Assembly (NCBI GenBank): GCA_964035545.1
Contig: OZ037766.1
Span: forward strand, 31,751,773 to 31,815,772
Direction: 5' to 3'
DNA: 64,000 nt
DNA from: Bugula neritina
Taxonomy: Eukaryota; Bryozoa; Gymnolaemata; Cheilostomatida; Bugulidae
The notes beneath the pieces were generated by a model. The model worked only from the letters and a program-made list of their open reading frames with translations, ran no database searches and was not told the origin of the DNA. Shown piece after piece: positions 1 to 27,300 of this stretch; within the stretch, counting starts at the first letter, position 1, and each line of letters starts with the position of its first letter. A program made the translations under genes and the position numbers.

Positions 1-464
1 ATATTATATACTATTATATTATATTATATACTATTATATTATATTATAGGCTATTATTTAGTAAATAATAGACAAGTAAAAGATGAAAGATGATCAATGC
101 ATAATCTGCTTGTATTTAGGTGTCAAGTTGAAATTTAGATTATATGCAACATTTTGTCTGTTATGAATTTATGTTTAGATAAGCTATAACTGTTTTGTTT
201 TGTTTGTTTTAAATACATTATTATTTTTCCTTAATCTGAAAATGATTTACAATGAAGTTGACTTGCAGGTGTAGGTGCTATATAATCATTAATTTAATAC
301 TATATCTTTAAAAATCTTGATCTCAAATGTACTAGGAAGTTATTTAAAAAATGTTAACAATAAAATCTATTGCAATATTAAATACAGTGATTATAAATAT
401 AGCAAGTTTATTCGTTCCACTAAATAGATTATACCAACTAGTAGTAAAAGCTAAAGTTCTTCAG

Positions 465-1524
465 CTCATCAACTTGTGATAATTATTTACAACTCAATGA
501 ATACTACCTCAACTACTGCAAACTCTTCCACAGGTACATCTTTTCACCTAACTAAAGCTTTCAAATAGTTATTTTAATCTAATTTGTGATAAATGTAAAT
601 ACAATAAAAAACAAACCAAATTTACCACTCAATTGAAGACTTTGTTAAAAAGGAAATTTATTTTTGCGTAAGCATACATTGTAAATAATGTATTTTGTTC
701 CAGAGTCAAGCAACAACAGTGAAGGTACTTTTAGCCACACCATATCTAAGGTATTGACCAGCACGCAGACAGAGATTGTTTTGGCTCCAACAATTAGGCC
801 AGACAACAGTTCCCCGTTTGACACTCTACAAATTATTGTAGGAGCTTCTAGTGCTTTTCTCATAATAGTAAGGAAACTAAATGTAAACAAAACATTTGTA
901 CTATTCAAAGTAACATTCAAAGTAACGTAACGCTTTGCTTCTAAGGCAATAATAGGGTTTCAAAATAATGGAAAAATTACCTTTAATTTAAATAAATAAT
1001 AACACACACACACACACACTCAGTGGTTAATGTAATTACAGGTTTGTGGAATAGCCTTTGGGTGTTACACTAAAAGAAATAAAAAGAACCGCCTGATTTA
1101 TGATGAGTCAGCTATAGCAAACTCAGAATCGGTAAGAAGTGTTGAACAGCAGCACTCAGAAAGCAACAAAGAGAATGACATAGCCAGTCAACTGTCAAAT
1201 GACATGTATGCCAAAGTAGTGAAGGAAAGGCCAAAACCCTTGTCTCACGTTGCTGAAGTTCCCAACACCAGTAATGATGACAATTTAATGAATACAAATG
1301 TGATAAATACACCAGAAACATTACCTTTTCCGCCTACTGTCGCTAGCCCACCTATTCCACCTGTTCTATCAAAACAATATCACCCTGAGCCAAATAACAA
1401 TGAAGCTATTAGTAAACTAACAAATGACCATAAAAAGTTAAGTAAAAATAAAAAAGATCACAGGAGACCTAAACCAAAGAAGCCAAAAAAGAAAAAAAAG
1501 GATAAAAAGAAAAAGCGAAAATGA
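465..1524 (+). CDS. Single-pass membrane protein with Lys-rich tail, 3' part (partial)
   Basis: Family not recognised. Three exons are visible: 465-533 (weak; reads into NSMNTTSTTANSST), 704-867 and 1042-1524. The 704-867 exon is a Ser/Thr/Asn-rich stalk followed by a hydrophobic segment starting IIVGASSAFLIIV. It ends in phase 0 at GTAAGG, and the helix continues in the next exon (VCGIAFGCY). The tail of about 160 residues has a juxtamembrane basic stop-transfer (TKRNKKN), YDES and YAKV tyrosine motifs, a proline-rich stretch (PFPPTVASPPIPPV, possible SH3 ligand) and an extreme polylysine C-terminus (KKPKKKKKDKKKKRK). No signal peptide or folded ectodomain is seen, so upstream exons probably lie before the window. 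A polyadenylation signal AATAAA is at 1649-1654. The TM-exon/tail-exon layout and basic end match the neighbouring receptors. Confidence 0.6.
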
Positions 1525-2227
1525 AATTATAAGTTGTACTTTTGCATTTTTATAGGCTACAATGCCGATGTTTTTAAGAGAAATGTGCTTCAAACTTTAT
1601 AGAAAGTTGCTATGATGGGTATACCGTGTCTAAAAATATCTGGCAAACAATAAAGACACCCAATGTTATTACTTGAATTATTTAATGATTTAAAGTAAAT
1701 ACTATGATCATGAGTCCATGGTATTATGTTGAGTTATGAGAGAAAAATGTAATTTGCACCAACTTATATGCATTGAAAATAATTTTAGTATAAAAAATAA
1801 ATTGTATGTGTTATAAAAAATGTTTAAGTAATTTGATTCAGGTGGGATATAAATATAATTGGTGAAAAAGTAAGTAAAAACTGCCACTGTTGCTGTCAAG
1901 TTGTATTTGCACCAACTAAATTAAACTTTTGGATCTTTTTTTACTTTTTAATGCACAAATAGATTTGCTTTGCAAGCTACTAAATTTTAGCAAAATGACA
2001 ACAACTTGTGTAACATATTATAAACTTTATCTATATAGTAAATCATATTACAAACTGCGTAAATGTTGTACTTTCATCTTTTTAGTTTACCAATCGATAT
2101 ACTAAAAAAATTCAGAATACTTTGCATTTCAATTGTTAATTTTATGTTGAATTTGTGTAATTGTTGATCCTTGAGCAAAATTACAGGATATCCTCTCTAT
2201 AATTGGACACAGCAGAGTTTAATTAGT

Positions 2228-15433
<13,206 letters not shown>

Positions 15434-17043
15434 AATAGCTATTTGAAAAAAAAGAAAAAAAGTCAAACCGAAAAAGTTAACCGCTTTGCTTGTGTTTGCA
15501 AAGTTGATTTCGTTCGTAGTACATCAGGCTACCTACGTGAATAGAAACTGGCAAAAGTTATTTTATGCTTATTAATTTTTAAATTCTTTATTCAAAAATA
15601 TAGTTGCAATATTTATTGAAAAGAGTTCAATTTTAAAAAAACATATTCTCACACACATTGCGCTAACTGAACTCTGCCTCCAGTTACCAAGTGGGTCCAA
15701 TAAAGGAATCAATGAAACGGAAAATTCTTGCATATGTAGACTTTGCCAAGGACAGTGAACAAATATAGATATCTTTGTAATAATTTTCATTATTGGTTTC
15801 TTACCTTTTTGAATAGAGAGCGATAAGCACATTTTATTTAGTGTTGCTGCACATTGACTCTATTGACTGAATGGATTAAATGCACTGTATAATGTAAAAC
15901 CTGCCACTAGCATAATTTCTTCTTCATTTACTAGGCTATATATTATTGTGAACTGATTTTAAAGGTCTTAATTTATAATACTATAGTAACTAGCATGGTT
16001 TAGTGGTGGTGTTGCAGCTAGACACTTCTCTCCTTGTTGACACTCTATATAGTTAATCCATTACTACAACCCTTACTAACTTTCCTTATTCTCCTCAATT
16101 CCCTATGAAGATGAAATACACCTGACTAAAAGGTTTGTGCAATTCTTATGTCTGCAAGTTATTGTTAGAATAGCATAAAATTCTACAGTTATAAATGGAA
16201 GTGCTGGTTTTGTAGAAGTTATGACAATCTGTTTCTTGTAGCCTGAGAAAACAATGCTTGACTGAATGACCATGAATTTACCTGCAGTAGAAAGTAGCAG
16301 AATAAAATTGCGTTGAAGTATTTAGGCAACTATAATGAGCACTTAATTTAGTAAGAACACCATACGTCCCCCTAGCTCCAATCAATCTACTAATAAGAAC
16401 TGTTGAAAAGAAATAATCTAATTGGCTGTGATCCACCCTGTGTGTTATAGCCACATTATCCTAAGCTGCTCTGGTCTTTGGGCGGCTACTTTTATGACTA
16501 AGTAGCCTACATTGCATCACTAAACTAATGAACATTATACAGTTCATGCGGTTGAATTCTCACCCAGTCACAGATGTTATGCCAGGAGAAGCAACCAATT
16601 AATTAACAGCTCCTTTACCACAATGTACAGAGTTCTAAACCAAGCTTCACAAAAGCAGTGTTTGTTATTAAGACAAAATAGAAGTCAAAGCCTAAAACTT
16701 TATATGGCTTACCATTTCAATTTAAATACACTTGTTTGACTAAATAAAATCAAAACTCAAACTTAAAAAGAGTGAATTTTCTAATGATGTATATAATATA
16801 TAAACAAGCAAAAAGCACCAATAGCTTTCATGAAGGGCAACAATGAGTTTGAAATATATTAAATTCTAATATCGGAAGGTCTAGTATTGCAAATAAAATT
16901 GGATTGTTATTTATTTGGAAGGCGTTATTAGCAAAAAGGATAATATCTGTGTGAATAAATGTAAAATGTAAAAATTGAGTGAATTTTAAACATGCAGGCG
17001 GATATTCTAAAGCATTAAATATTAGTTTTGAACTGAAGCTCTG
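15434..17043. other. Intergenic between receptor A and the 303-aa gene
   Basis: About 1.6 kb of AT-rich DNA without a supportable gene. It contains a candidate polyadenylation signal for receptor A (AATAAA at 15699-15704, roughly 270 bases past the stop). No tandem repeat of note. Confidence 0.6.
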
Positions 17044-19023
17044 ATGTTAGTCTGTAAGAGCTCTTGTTCCTTGTGTATAACAGCTATACTTGTCCTCATA
17101 ACATTTACTGAAGCTCAACTGTCAGGTAATTAATATTGTGCTTGTTTTTATTATTCATTTTACATAATTGCAATATGTTTTACCATTTTCACCGGTTTTA
17201 CATACATATTAGTGTGCATATCTAACAACTTTTTGTGGTGTGGATATTGTAATTATATAATGTATGAGTCAGTTTACTTCATTTAGTACACACCAGCAAC
17301 TTATGACCTAACATTAAAGTTTGCTCAAAATCAATTGAAATTTACTATACATGCTATTTTTATGTGCTGGTTTCAACTACGCATAACAGAAAAGGCTGGG
17401 AGGGGGATTCCCCAACATTAAAGCACAGGTCAATGTCATATGCACTTAATATTCTATATGTGCGGACGTTACGGTTTTTTCGTAACGGTCCGTAACCAAA
17501 ACTAGTTGAATAATTAGGGAAAAACACGGGAAATGAAGCAAAATTAAAAAGAACTTTGATTATTTAGGTGTATTTATTAGTGTTTTACTAGTTTTGGCCA
17601 AAAAACCATGTTCATTAAAAGCTAAATTGTGAAAAATAGCCAAAAACTGAAGATATCAAGTGTGTACTAAATTAAGTAAAATGACCCGTATAAATCTTTT
17701 AGTGGCTTATTACAAAGTTATAGCAAAAGCTATATCAGTATTTTTACAATTTTCTTTCAATAGATCCCACCAATTTTCTTTTCAATCAGACACTTGATAA
17801 TGCTACCGATGTCAGCCCCAGACCAGCATCTAGTACTAATGACCAACTAGCCAATAGCAAAGCAACATCTGGTACTAATGACCAACTAGCCAATAGCAAA
17901 GCAACATCTGGTACTAATGACCAATCAAATCTGAAAGCGACAACAGCAGGCATTAGAAATGTCTTGTCTGGGATAGAAAACAAGCTAATTAACAATGTTT
18001 TCCTATTGCTACTGGGAGCTTTTGGGCTTATGTTTATAATCGCAGTGAGTGTTTATTAGACTATTATACAGTGAGAACAGCAGAATTTATTTATATTGCA
18101 AAGTTTATGGAAAAGTTAATGTGTCAAATAGCAACTGTATAAAAAACTTGTGACATTTCATCAACATCCGGCTGTGGAACTGTCAAAATCGCCTGCCATA
18201 GAAAGATAATTTTCAAAAGTTATAAACATCTGTTGATCAAAACTAAATTAAAAATTTAGATGAATAAAATTTTTTTGAATATGCAGAAAATATTGTTCAA
18301 CCAAATTTTTAATTCAGTTTTGACCACTATTGTATTAAATAACTGTAGCTTTTTAATATAAAGACATAAAAGATATAGGAAATTTTTTTCAAGGAACAAC
18401 ACGTTTTTCTAGTTAACATTATGCATACTTAAGAAAATGGTATAAATTCATTGTTTAGATTATTGACTTTGCAGATCGGGGTTTTTCTTATATCTTATCA
18501 TCAATGCTTGAAGAACAGGCATAAAAGCAAAAATGTAATTAAGCATCAGAACCTGATGAATGGGCTAAGAAGCTATACCGATAGACCTTCTATACCAGTG
18601 AATGTGAGACAACAGAGTATGAAAGGCAACATGTTTTCTCACGGGAAAAGAAACAGCAGTTTTATCGCTCACTCCATTGTCAGACACGCCATAACTCCTC
18701 CACACGCAAACTCATTTAGTTTGGACAACCACATGGACAACAATCAAAACAAATTTATTAACTACAACCGGCAAAGTTTAGTAAGCCCTCTAATTGTTAA
18801 TACAAGAGTTATACCGATTTTTGAGTCCGAACCTCCTAACCTGAACGAGAAATTCAGCTCCACACACACGAGTAACATTTATGATGCAGCAATGAGTAAC
18901 TCTTATGATGCAGCAACGTACTACGAACAAGATCTCATGTCTGGTTATAGCGAGAAGTACGACAAGGTTGACTACTATTCCTCTGTAGATAGTCAGAAGA
19001 ACCATGGTCACTCTTTTACATAG
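17044..19023 (+). CDS. Small single-pass membrane protein with Tyr-rich tail, 303 aa
   Basis: Three exons (17044-17125, 17764-18044, 18475-19023) give a 303-aa protein in frame. Exon 1 encodes a signal peptide (MLVCKSSCSLC..ITAILVLITFTEAQLSG). Exon 2 encodes a short stalk with an imperfect 14-residue repeat (TNDQLANSKATSG, two and a half copies), then a TM helix (VFLLLLGAFGLMFIIA) ending in phase 0 before GTGAGT. Exon 3 continues the helix (IGVFLISYHQC) and encodes a 180-residue tail. The tail holds a patch resembling the receptor A tail (DRPSIPVNV here, RPSVNV in A) and a Tyr cluster (NIYDAAMSNSYDAATYY, KYDKVDYY). It has no folded ectodomain; it may be a relic paralogue of A/B that kept only leader, stalk, TM and tail, or an adaptor-like subunit. 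It sits between the two inverted arms. AATAAA at 19168-19173. Function unknown. Confidence 0.72.
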
Positions 19024-19859
19024 TTTACAAGTACACAACGATATAGAGGTACCTTATAAACAGTTTTAGAAAACCATTGTACTAAAATTGAAAAATATAA
19101 TGTTCATTGTTGCATGTCTGAATTTCAACCAAAAATTGAGCATAGAGTGACTTTTAAATTAATTTTAAATAAACTTACTATACTCAAACTAACTTTTATT
19201 TTTGCACTACATAATTTTTTTTCAACCAATTATTACTACAGCTTTTAAGATTTATAAGTATGCCAGTATACCGTAAAGATATGGCCATTATGGAAACTTG
19301 CCAAGCTCAAAATTAAATCATTGAGTTGCTAATTATTGTTAGAACTATAAGATCAGAAATTAGACTAATATAATACAGACACTTCATATATTCAAAATAC
19401 ACTTCAAAGAATACTGCTATTGCACAGCTGTAACGTATACAACATGTAAGTCTCATAAAACATTATTAAAAATAACCTTTCATCTCTGTGATATATTTCA
19501 AGTGTTAGTTTTATACTTTTCATGCAATACTATATTGCTGCTATGAATATACACACAGTACATATCTTAGCCTTTCTATATATTATTGGACTAACTTGAT
19601 CAGCAGAACACAAGTGACAATCATTAGTGTAGGAATATATTATTTTTTTTAAATTAAATTTTATTTTCAATAAATATTTAAATTATACTTTTAGATAAAA
19701 ATGTTAAAAACCAGTGAGGATATCAACATTTACCTGCAGTTTGTATTCTTGCAGGAGACATTAAAAGCTACAAGATCTAATATACAAACACAATAACAGC
19801 TCTTATAACTTAAATTTTCAATTTCTCAGGTTGTTTTCTATTCTATCAAAACAGCTTTC
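19024..19859. other. Intergenic between convergent genes
   Basis: AT-rich spacer between the stop of the 303-aa gene (+) and the stop of receptor B (-). It holds polyadenylation signals for both: AATAAA at 19168-19173 on plus, and TTTATT at 19660-19665 read as AATAAA on minus. No further gene seen. Confidence 0.6.
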
Positions 19860-22800
19860 TTACTTTTTATACCTTTTTACACTTTTCTTTTTTACTGCCT
19901 TGTTCTTTTTGGACACTTTTGACTTTCTCTTATTTCTTGGAGCGCCTTGCTCCTGATGGGTATATAATGGCTCCTTATAGCTTCGAGCCTTAGCAGTGTC
20001 ATCTATTACACCTTGTATATTTTCTTCATCTTTGATGTTTTCTACTGTGTTCAACTTTTCCATTAGCTTACTAAGATCATTGTGATTTGCAGCTGCAGAA
20101 GTTGTGCCCTCCTTCACCACAGATGATATTCTGTTGTTAACTATAGATTTAAGCAGACCTTTCTTTTTCATGTCAGCCTCAGTTTGAGATCTTTCTTGAC
20201 TGGCTGGAAGAGAAAACTTACTGTTGGTCATTACATTCTTAGACAATAATAGAATGGGCGGAGTTTTTGTTGTTAAGCTCTGGTTCCTAATTGAGGGTGT
20301 TTTGTAACCAGACATATTTATACTGGGCCTGTGTGATTGAGTTTTATATGTTGGTTTGTGTGAATATGAAAGGGCATCATAATTGGTTGGGTATGAATAA
20401 TATCCGTTCTTATTATATTCATTTTCATCGTATTTAATCTCGTCATATCGATTTTTATCATCTCCATTTTCATCCCATTTAATGTCATCATATTTAATCT
20501 CGTCATATTTATTGTCATCATATTTAATCTCGTCATATTTATTGTCATCATATTTAATCTCGTCATATTTATTTTCGTCACATTCATCTCTATCATGTCC
20601 CTTTTTTTCATGTTCCTTCTTTTCATGTCCCTTCTTTTCATGTTCCTTTTTATCATACTCCTTTTTATCATACTCCTTTTTACCAGCATGTCTACTCTCA
20701 CCACATCTACTCTTTTCATCTTTCTTCTTACTATGTCTACTCTTACATCCCTCCTCACTATGTCCCTTCTTGCCACGTTCAATCTCTTCAGATTCGCTAT
20801 CAGCTAAAAATTTCTTGTTTTGGAAATAAGCTCTCCAGCCATATAAGATACTTCCAAGCTGTAAATATTTTTTAAAATATAGGACACCACAATACATAAT
20901 AAAACTAAAATCTTTATTCATATTTCTTATCAAAATGCTAATTGCTTAAAACAGATGAAAGAATTTGGAATTATAATAACTAAATAATATTAACTTAATA
21001 ATATTTCAAGTTGAAGAATAAACCAAAGTTTCAAAACCTAAGCCAACTTTTTCTGAAGCAAAAATAAATTGATGCCAGTAAATTGCATTTGCATGCAACT
21101 GTAGGCTGTATTTGAGGGTCACCCAGCCACCATACTAAGTATGGCAATCAGTTGGGTGTTTACAGTAGTTTGAATATATACATATCTATGTCTTTTCATA
21201 ATGGAATCTTAGCAAGAAAATAGTGATTACCCAAAATTACTGTGTTATAGAGCAGGATAAACTGTTATAGTTAGTTATATGTGAAACTCTGAGATGTAGA
21301 TATGTCATTAAAGTCTAAAATCTCATTAGCTATGTATCTATGCTCTAATGCTTCCGAAAATATTCCTCACAAACGTAAACTGTTTTCATAGCAGATAAAC
21401 ATTATAACTGTTGAGGTACTAAACAGTCTATAACTGCCTGTAAACTTTCTGTAAGTTACAATCCTAAATTCATCGATTAAATATGACAGCTCAAACATCT
21501 TTAATCTTTGTATTGACTGCCTAAATACACCTCAATTTGATAATTTAGAAAGACAATGCAATATTTTGCCAAAACTCTAAAGGTTAGAGCCAGATCTAAT
21601 CATATGCTAATAAAAGGCTTTGCTATCTCATCAAAGGAAATGTGTGACCCCCTCGGAGTGTAATGAGTGAAAGATTATTTGAGGTTACTTCTAGACTACT
21701 TAGGTTTTTGTGATTTCAGTTACAATAAATTGAAACGTACAACTGCTACGACACCTGCTAATCCCAACATTATTGGTAAGAGTATCACTTCTTTTTCTGC
21801 AGGCGGGAAAGCAGTCAGGCTTCTGAAATTAGTTTGGAAAAACAGTTACATACGTTAATTGAAATTTGTGCAAGTATCATATCCTAATTAATATGTTCCT
21901 TTCACTGGTAGCTAATGTGCTAAAATTAAACAGTTTACATTTTTAGTCATAATAATTTATCCATGAAGTTAATTTTTTACTCTTTGATATATTTTTTTAA
22001 TAGTAAAGAAAAATCATTTAAATATTTAAATTAGCGGCTTGCATCATATGTTAAACTTACAATGTTTCACAAATCTTATCAATGTTGTCTTCTATACTGT
22101 TTGGAGGACATTGACTGACACATTGATTTCTGTATCTGAAGTTCTTACACTGTTCACAGTTTGTGTTCAGCTAAATACATATATATAATGTGTATATAAT
22201 GTACATATAATGTATATACAATGTGTATATAATGTGTATATAATGTATATATATAATGTGTATATAATGTATATATAATGTGTATATATAATGTATATAT
22301 ATTATGTGTATATAATGTGTATATATAATGTATATATATTATGTGTATATAATGTGTATATAATGTATATATAATGTATATATAATGTGTATATAATGTA
22401 TATAATGTATATATATAATGTACATATGATGTACATATAATGTATATATAATGTACATATAATGTATATATAACGTATATATAATGTATATATAATGTAT
22501 ATATAATGTATATATAATGTATATATAATGTGTATATAATGTATATATAATGCATATATAATGTATATATAATGTATATATAATGTATATATAATGTATA
22601 TATAATGTATATATAATGTGTATATAATGTATATATAATGTGTATATAATGTATATATAATGCATATATAATGTATATATAATGTATATAATGTATATAA
22701 TGCATATATAATGTATATGTAATGTATATAATGTATATATAATGTATATAATGTATAAATAATGTATATACAATGTGTATATAATGTATATATAATGTAT

Positions 22801-24275
22801 ATAATGTATATATAATGTACGTATAATGTATATATAATGTACATATAATGTATATATAATGTATATATTATGTGTATATAATGTATATATGATGTATATA
22901 ATGTATATATATATAATGTATATATAATGTATATATAATGTATATACAATGTATATAATGTATATAATGTATATATAATGTATATATAATGTATATATAA
23001 TGTATATATAATGTATATACAATGTATATAATGTATATAATGTATATATAATGTATATATAATGTATATACAATGTGTATATAATGTATATATAATGTAT
23101 ATATAATGCATATATAATGTATATATAATGTATATATAATGTATATATAATGTACGTATATTGTGTATATAATGTATATATAATGTGTATATAACGTATA
23201 TATAATGTATATAATGTATATATAATATATATATAATGTATATAATGTGTATATAATGTATATATAATGTATATATAATGTGTATATAATGTATATATAA
23301 TGTATATATAATGTACTTATATTGTGTATATGATGTATATATAATGTGTATATAATGTATATATGATGTATATAATGTGTATATAATGTATATATAATGT
23401 GTATATAATGTATATATAATGTATATATAATGTATATATAATGTATATATAATGTACATATAATGTGTATATAATGTATATATATATAATGTATATATAA
23501 TGTATATATAATGTATATACAATGTGTATATAATGTATATATAATGTATATATAATGCATATATAATGTATATATAATGTATATATAATGTATATATAAT
23601 GTACGTATATTGTGTATATAATGTATATATAATGTGTATATAACGTATATATAATGTATATAATGTATATATAATATATATATAATGTATATAATGTGTA
23701 TATAATGTATATATAATGTATATATAATGTGTATATAATGTATATATAATGTATATATAATGTACTTATATTGTGTATATGATGTATATATAATGTGTAT
23801 ATAATGTATATATGATGTATATAATGTGTATATAATGTATATATAATGTGTATATAATGTATATATAATGTATATATAATGTACATATAATGTGTATATA
23901 ATGTATATATATATATTGTATATATAATGTACTCACAGGTCCATCACAACTAGCTACACACTCCTCATGACAACCTCCACACTGATTGGTTGCTCTGTTC
24001 CCTGCCATAGTACCACAAGTAGGTACACAGTTGTTATCTAACTGATAGTTTTTACACATTTTACAGCTGGAAGGAGATTCTGGTGGACAGGACAGACACT
24101 GAGTGCTGAGTGAACCAACACAGTCATTGGCACACTCTTCATGACATGAAATATCTATATTAAATAAATTATATTCTGATAAACAGTAAAACAGGTGCTA
24201 AAATTACTGTATCGCTAAACTGTGTTGTGACAAATTGATCAAGTCCCACACACACACACACACACACACACGCAT

Positions 24276-24314
<39 letters not shown>

Positions 24315-27300
24315 CACACTCACACACTCACACACTCACACACTCACACACACAGACACACACACGCGCACGCACGCATGCACGCACGCACACACACACT
24401 CACACGCACACACACGTGACACGTGACACGTGACATGTGTCACGTGTCACGTGTCACGTGTCATGTATGAAATATGACTCATGATAATTTCTTAGCAAAT
24501 AGGTAGAATAGTTTAGCTAGGTTATACCTGGTGTAGAGCAGTTATATTCTGTAATGTTGTTGTTAGTAAATGAGGTCTTCAGTACTATAAGTATATTATT
24601 CATTGATGGTAAGCAAAGGTTAGGAGTATGGAGGGAAACTGGTCCCTTTATCTCTTCAAGGCTTTCTAATCCAAGGACGTTTAGTTCTGGAATGTTGAGT
24701 ACCAGAGCATGGGTTCTAAAAAAAATAATCTAGAATTCACAACTAGTTCTGTTACCTCAGCAATATATTGATATGAAATGTATTTGTTAGCTAATTGTAT
24801 CAGTAAATGTATCTATAGTTTACCATCATCATAATATATTTTAGGAGTTATCTAAAGCAAGCACTACATTTTTAGCATGACAAAATTTTATTTATGTTTA
24901 TCCAATTATGCACAATGCTGCCAGTATTTAATGTTAACTTTCAATGCTAATATCAGTATTGAGTGGAGATTTTGCAGGACTCTCAGATGAACCTCCGCAA
25001 ATTGCAAAGATTCTAAATATTCACTCTTGGTTCATGACACCAACAATATTTTAGTGTAATAGAAATAAATGATAAAATATGAAACACCTTTCACAGTATG
25101 TGATTTAATGCAATATTATCACATATATTATACTCTGTTTTTGCTGCTCTCCTATCACCAGCTCCGAGTACATATTGAAGATTTCTAAACATCGTTAAAT
25201 TAGTGAAGAGAGGAAGGTTTTGAGAACTACTCTTTACTATAAGAGACCCTGATATGAGTTTGATTGAGCTCAGAGCTTGCTGGAGTGCACTGCGAATAGC
25301 TGCCACTTCAGTAGCTGTAACAAAGTATAAATATAACTCTTTCTATGTTTAGAGTAATATCGTAATCTAACTTGAAGCTACAACTTGCTGATTGAGTGAG
25401 AGAATGGTAAACTGAAAGCTTATCCCATGCTGTCTAATAACAAACTACATGGCAAACTAATTCAGCTGTTATTTGATAACAAATCATAGTGTTATTAATA
25501 GTTTCAATAAAGGAATTATAGAATGAATTAATTAAAAGTAAAGATGTTATACTGTGGATGAAATAGGCAGACAGGAATAGCGAGTTTATATTGTTCACAC
25601 TTCAGCACCTATGTTGAAGGAAGTCACACATATTGTGACTCTAAAGTATAAGGTAACAGATAAGTTGAATTAGCAAAGTGGAAGTTTCAATTGCATAATA
25701 TTTTTAGTAAAAAATTATTTTTACTTAAATCACAGTGTTTCAAAACCAAGCTGCATAAGGTATAATAAATAAGTCCAAGATATTCTGTTTTCGTATTTTG
25801 ATTACATATCAACATGATGACGGCAATGAGGTTTATAGTATTGTGAAGCTGTTACTTGTTATTTCAACATAATTTTTGAAAATTGAAAACATTTCTACTT
25901 TGCAAACTACAAAAATACTAATTAAAGAGAACATCTTAGTCCTAGTTAAACAGATGCCCACCTTAAACAACACATCCTAAAAATCTAAGAAGTTACATAC
26001 CATTTCTAAAGTCGCTAAAGTCAAGAATTAGATCGCCTGCAACATGAGTACATCCTTTCTCTATAGACATATAATTAGTTTCATTGAAGACTGGAGCTTC
26101 AAAGTAACAGGTTTTCTCATCAACTCCACCACTTTCAATACAATTCAGCTCAGCATTCAATTCGTATCCATCTGGACATCTCTCTACACACCTTCTGTTC
26201 AAACTGAAGTACTGCTCTGAAATAAATATTTGTATTTGAAATAATCATTTTATTTGCTTTTAAAATTGTTTTTGATCAAAAAAGGGATCACTTTGTTTTA
26301 GTTAGGCACAAAGATTTATATTTCAAACTGTTAACTACAATTCAGAGATATGCCTTAAAAAATTCTTAGTTGTACGATACTATTTTGTCTTTTTCAGATC
26401 TAACAACTGTTTGAATAATAATTTGCAATCTTTATTGAAAACTATATTTGTGTACAATTAACAATAAAGTATCATAAAATGTAGTATTTTAAAATAGTTA
26501 AAGTAAAAAAAAGCTCCTCCTATATTTAATTTTAATAATACTATTTTGAATGTCCAAAATTATCTATAGTCTTACTTTATTACTCAAAACCTACCCTCAT
26601 CTCTATTATACTGGTAAACTTCTATCTCTGCAAGAATGAACTCGTGTTGATATTCAATTTCTCTGACAATTATTCCCCGGACATGTGGATGTCTGTTAAA
26701 GGGAACAAGTTGGTCACAACTGGTGATGACGTAACGGCTATGTGATATGTCATTCAAATAGGTGCACGTTCGCCATTCAGGGTAGCTAATATTTTTGTCA
26801 GACACTTCAAAGTATGGCGTAATGTCTACTGCTGTTTGTTTCAAAAGTTCATCTGAAAAACATAGCAGAAATTATAGTGGACTTGTATGGCCAATAAAAC
26901 TTATGCTGCAGAAAATATATAGTTACAGTATGCATCAACAAATATGCACATGCCTAAATATTCGGAAGTGCAAAAAGAATTAAAAAAAAGTTTTTATTAG
27001 AATTATTTGGGGAAAGTTTTTATTAAGTAATTATGGTTACTCTCATAGAATCTTTAAAGAAGGAGGAAACTGAATGGAGAAACTTACAGCAGTTGTCTAC
27101 TCCTGGGCAATCAATTCCATGTCTGGTATAAAGAATCATATATGATAACTGGACTAAATCGTCAGTCTTGATCCAATAGAACACACTTTTCAGTTGATCA
27201 TTGTAGGTCTGACCAGGTATGCGTATGACTCCGTCAATTATTGCTGAGAATTCTGGGAGAACAAGCCTTGTACTGAAGGCTACTTTTGGACTCGCTTAAA

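Noticed and set aside
17455-17505. GTTACGG/CCGTAAC hairpin as a transposon end
   Set aside because: Short inverted repeat (about 7 bp stem) without a partner end or target duplication.
20482-20829. Plus-strand Ser/Leu/Phe-rich ORFs opposite receptor B tail
   Set aside because: Antisense shadows of the charged repeat tail of receptor B.
22154-24426. Long minus- and plus-strand frames over the receptor B satellite
   Set aside because: Same satellite translation artefact; the true exon 14 starts at 23937 and is simply read through in these frames.
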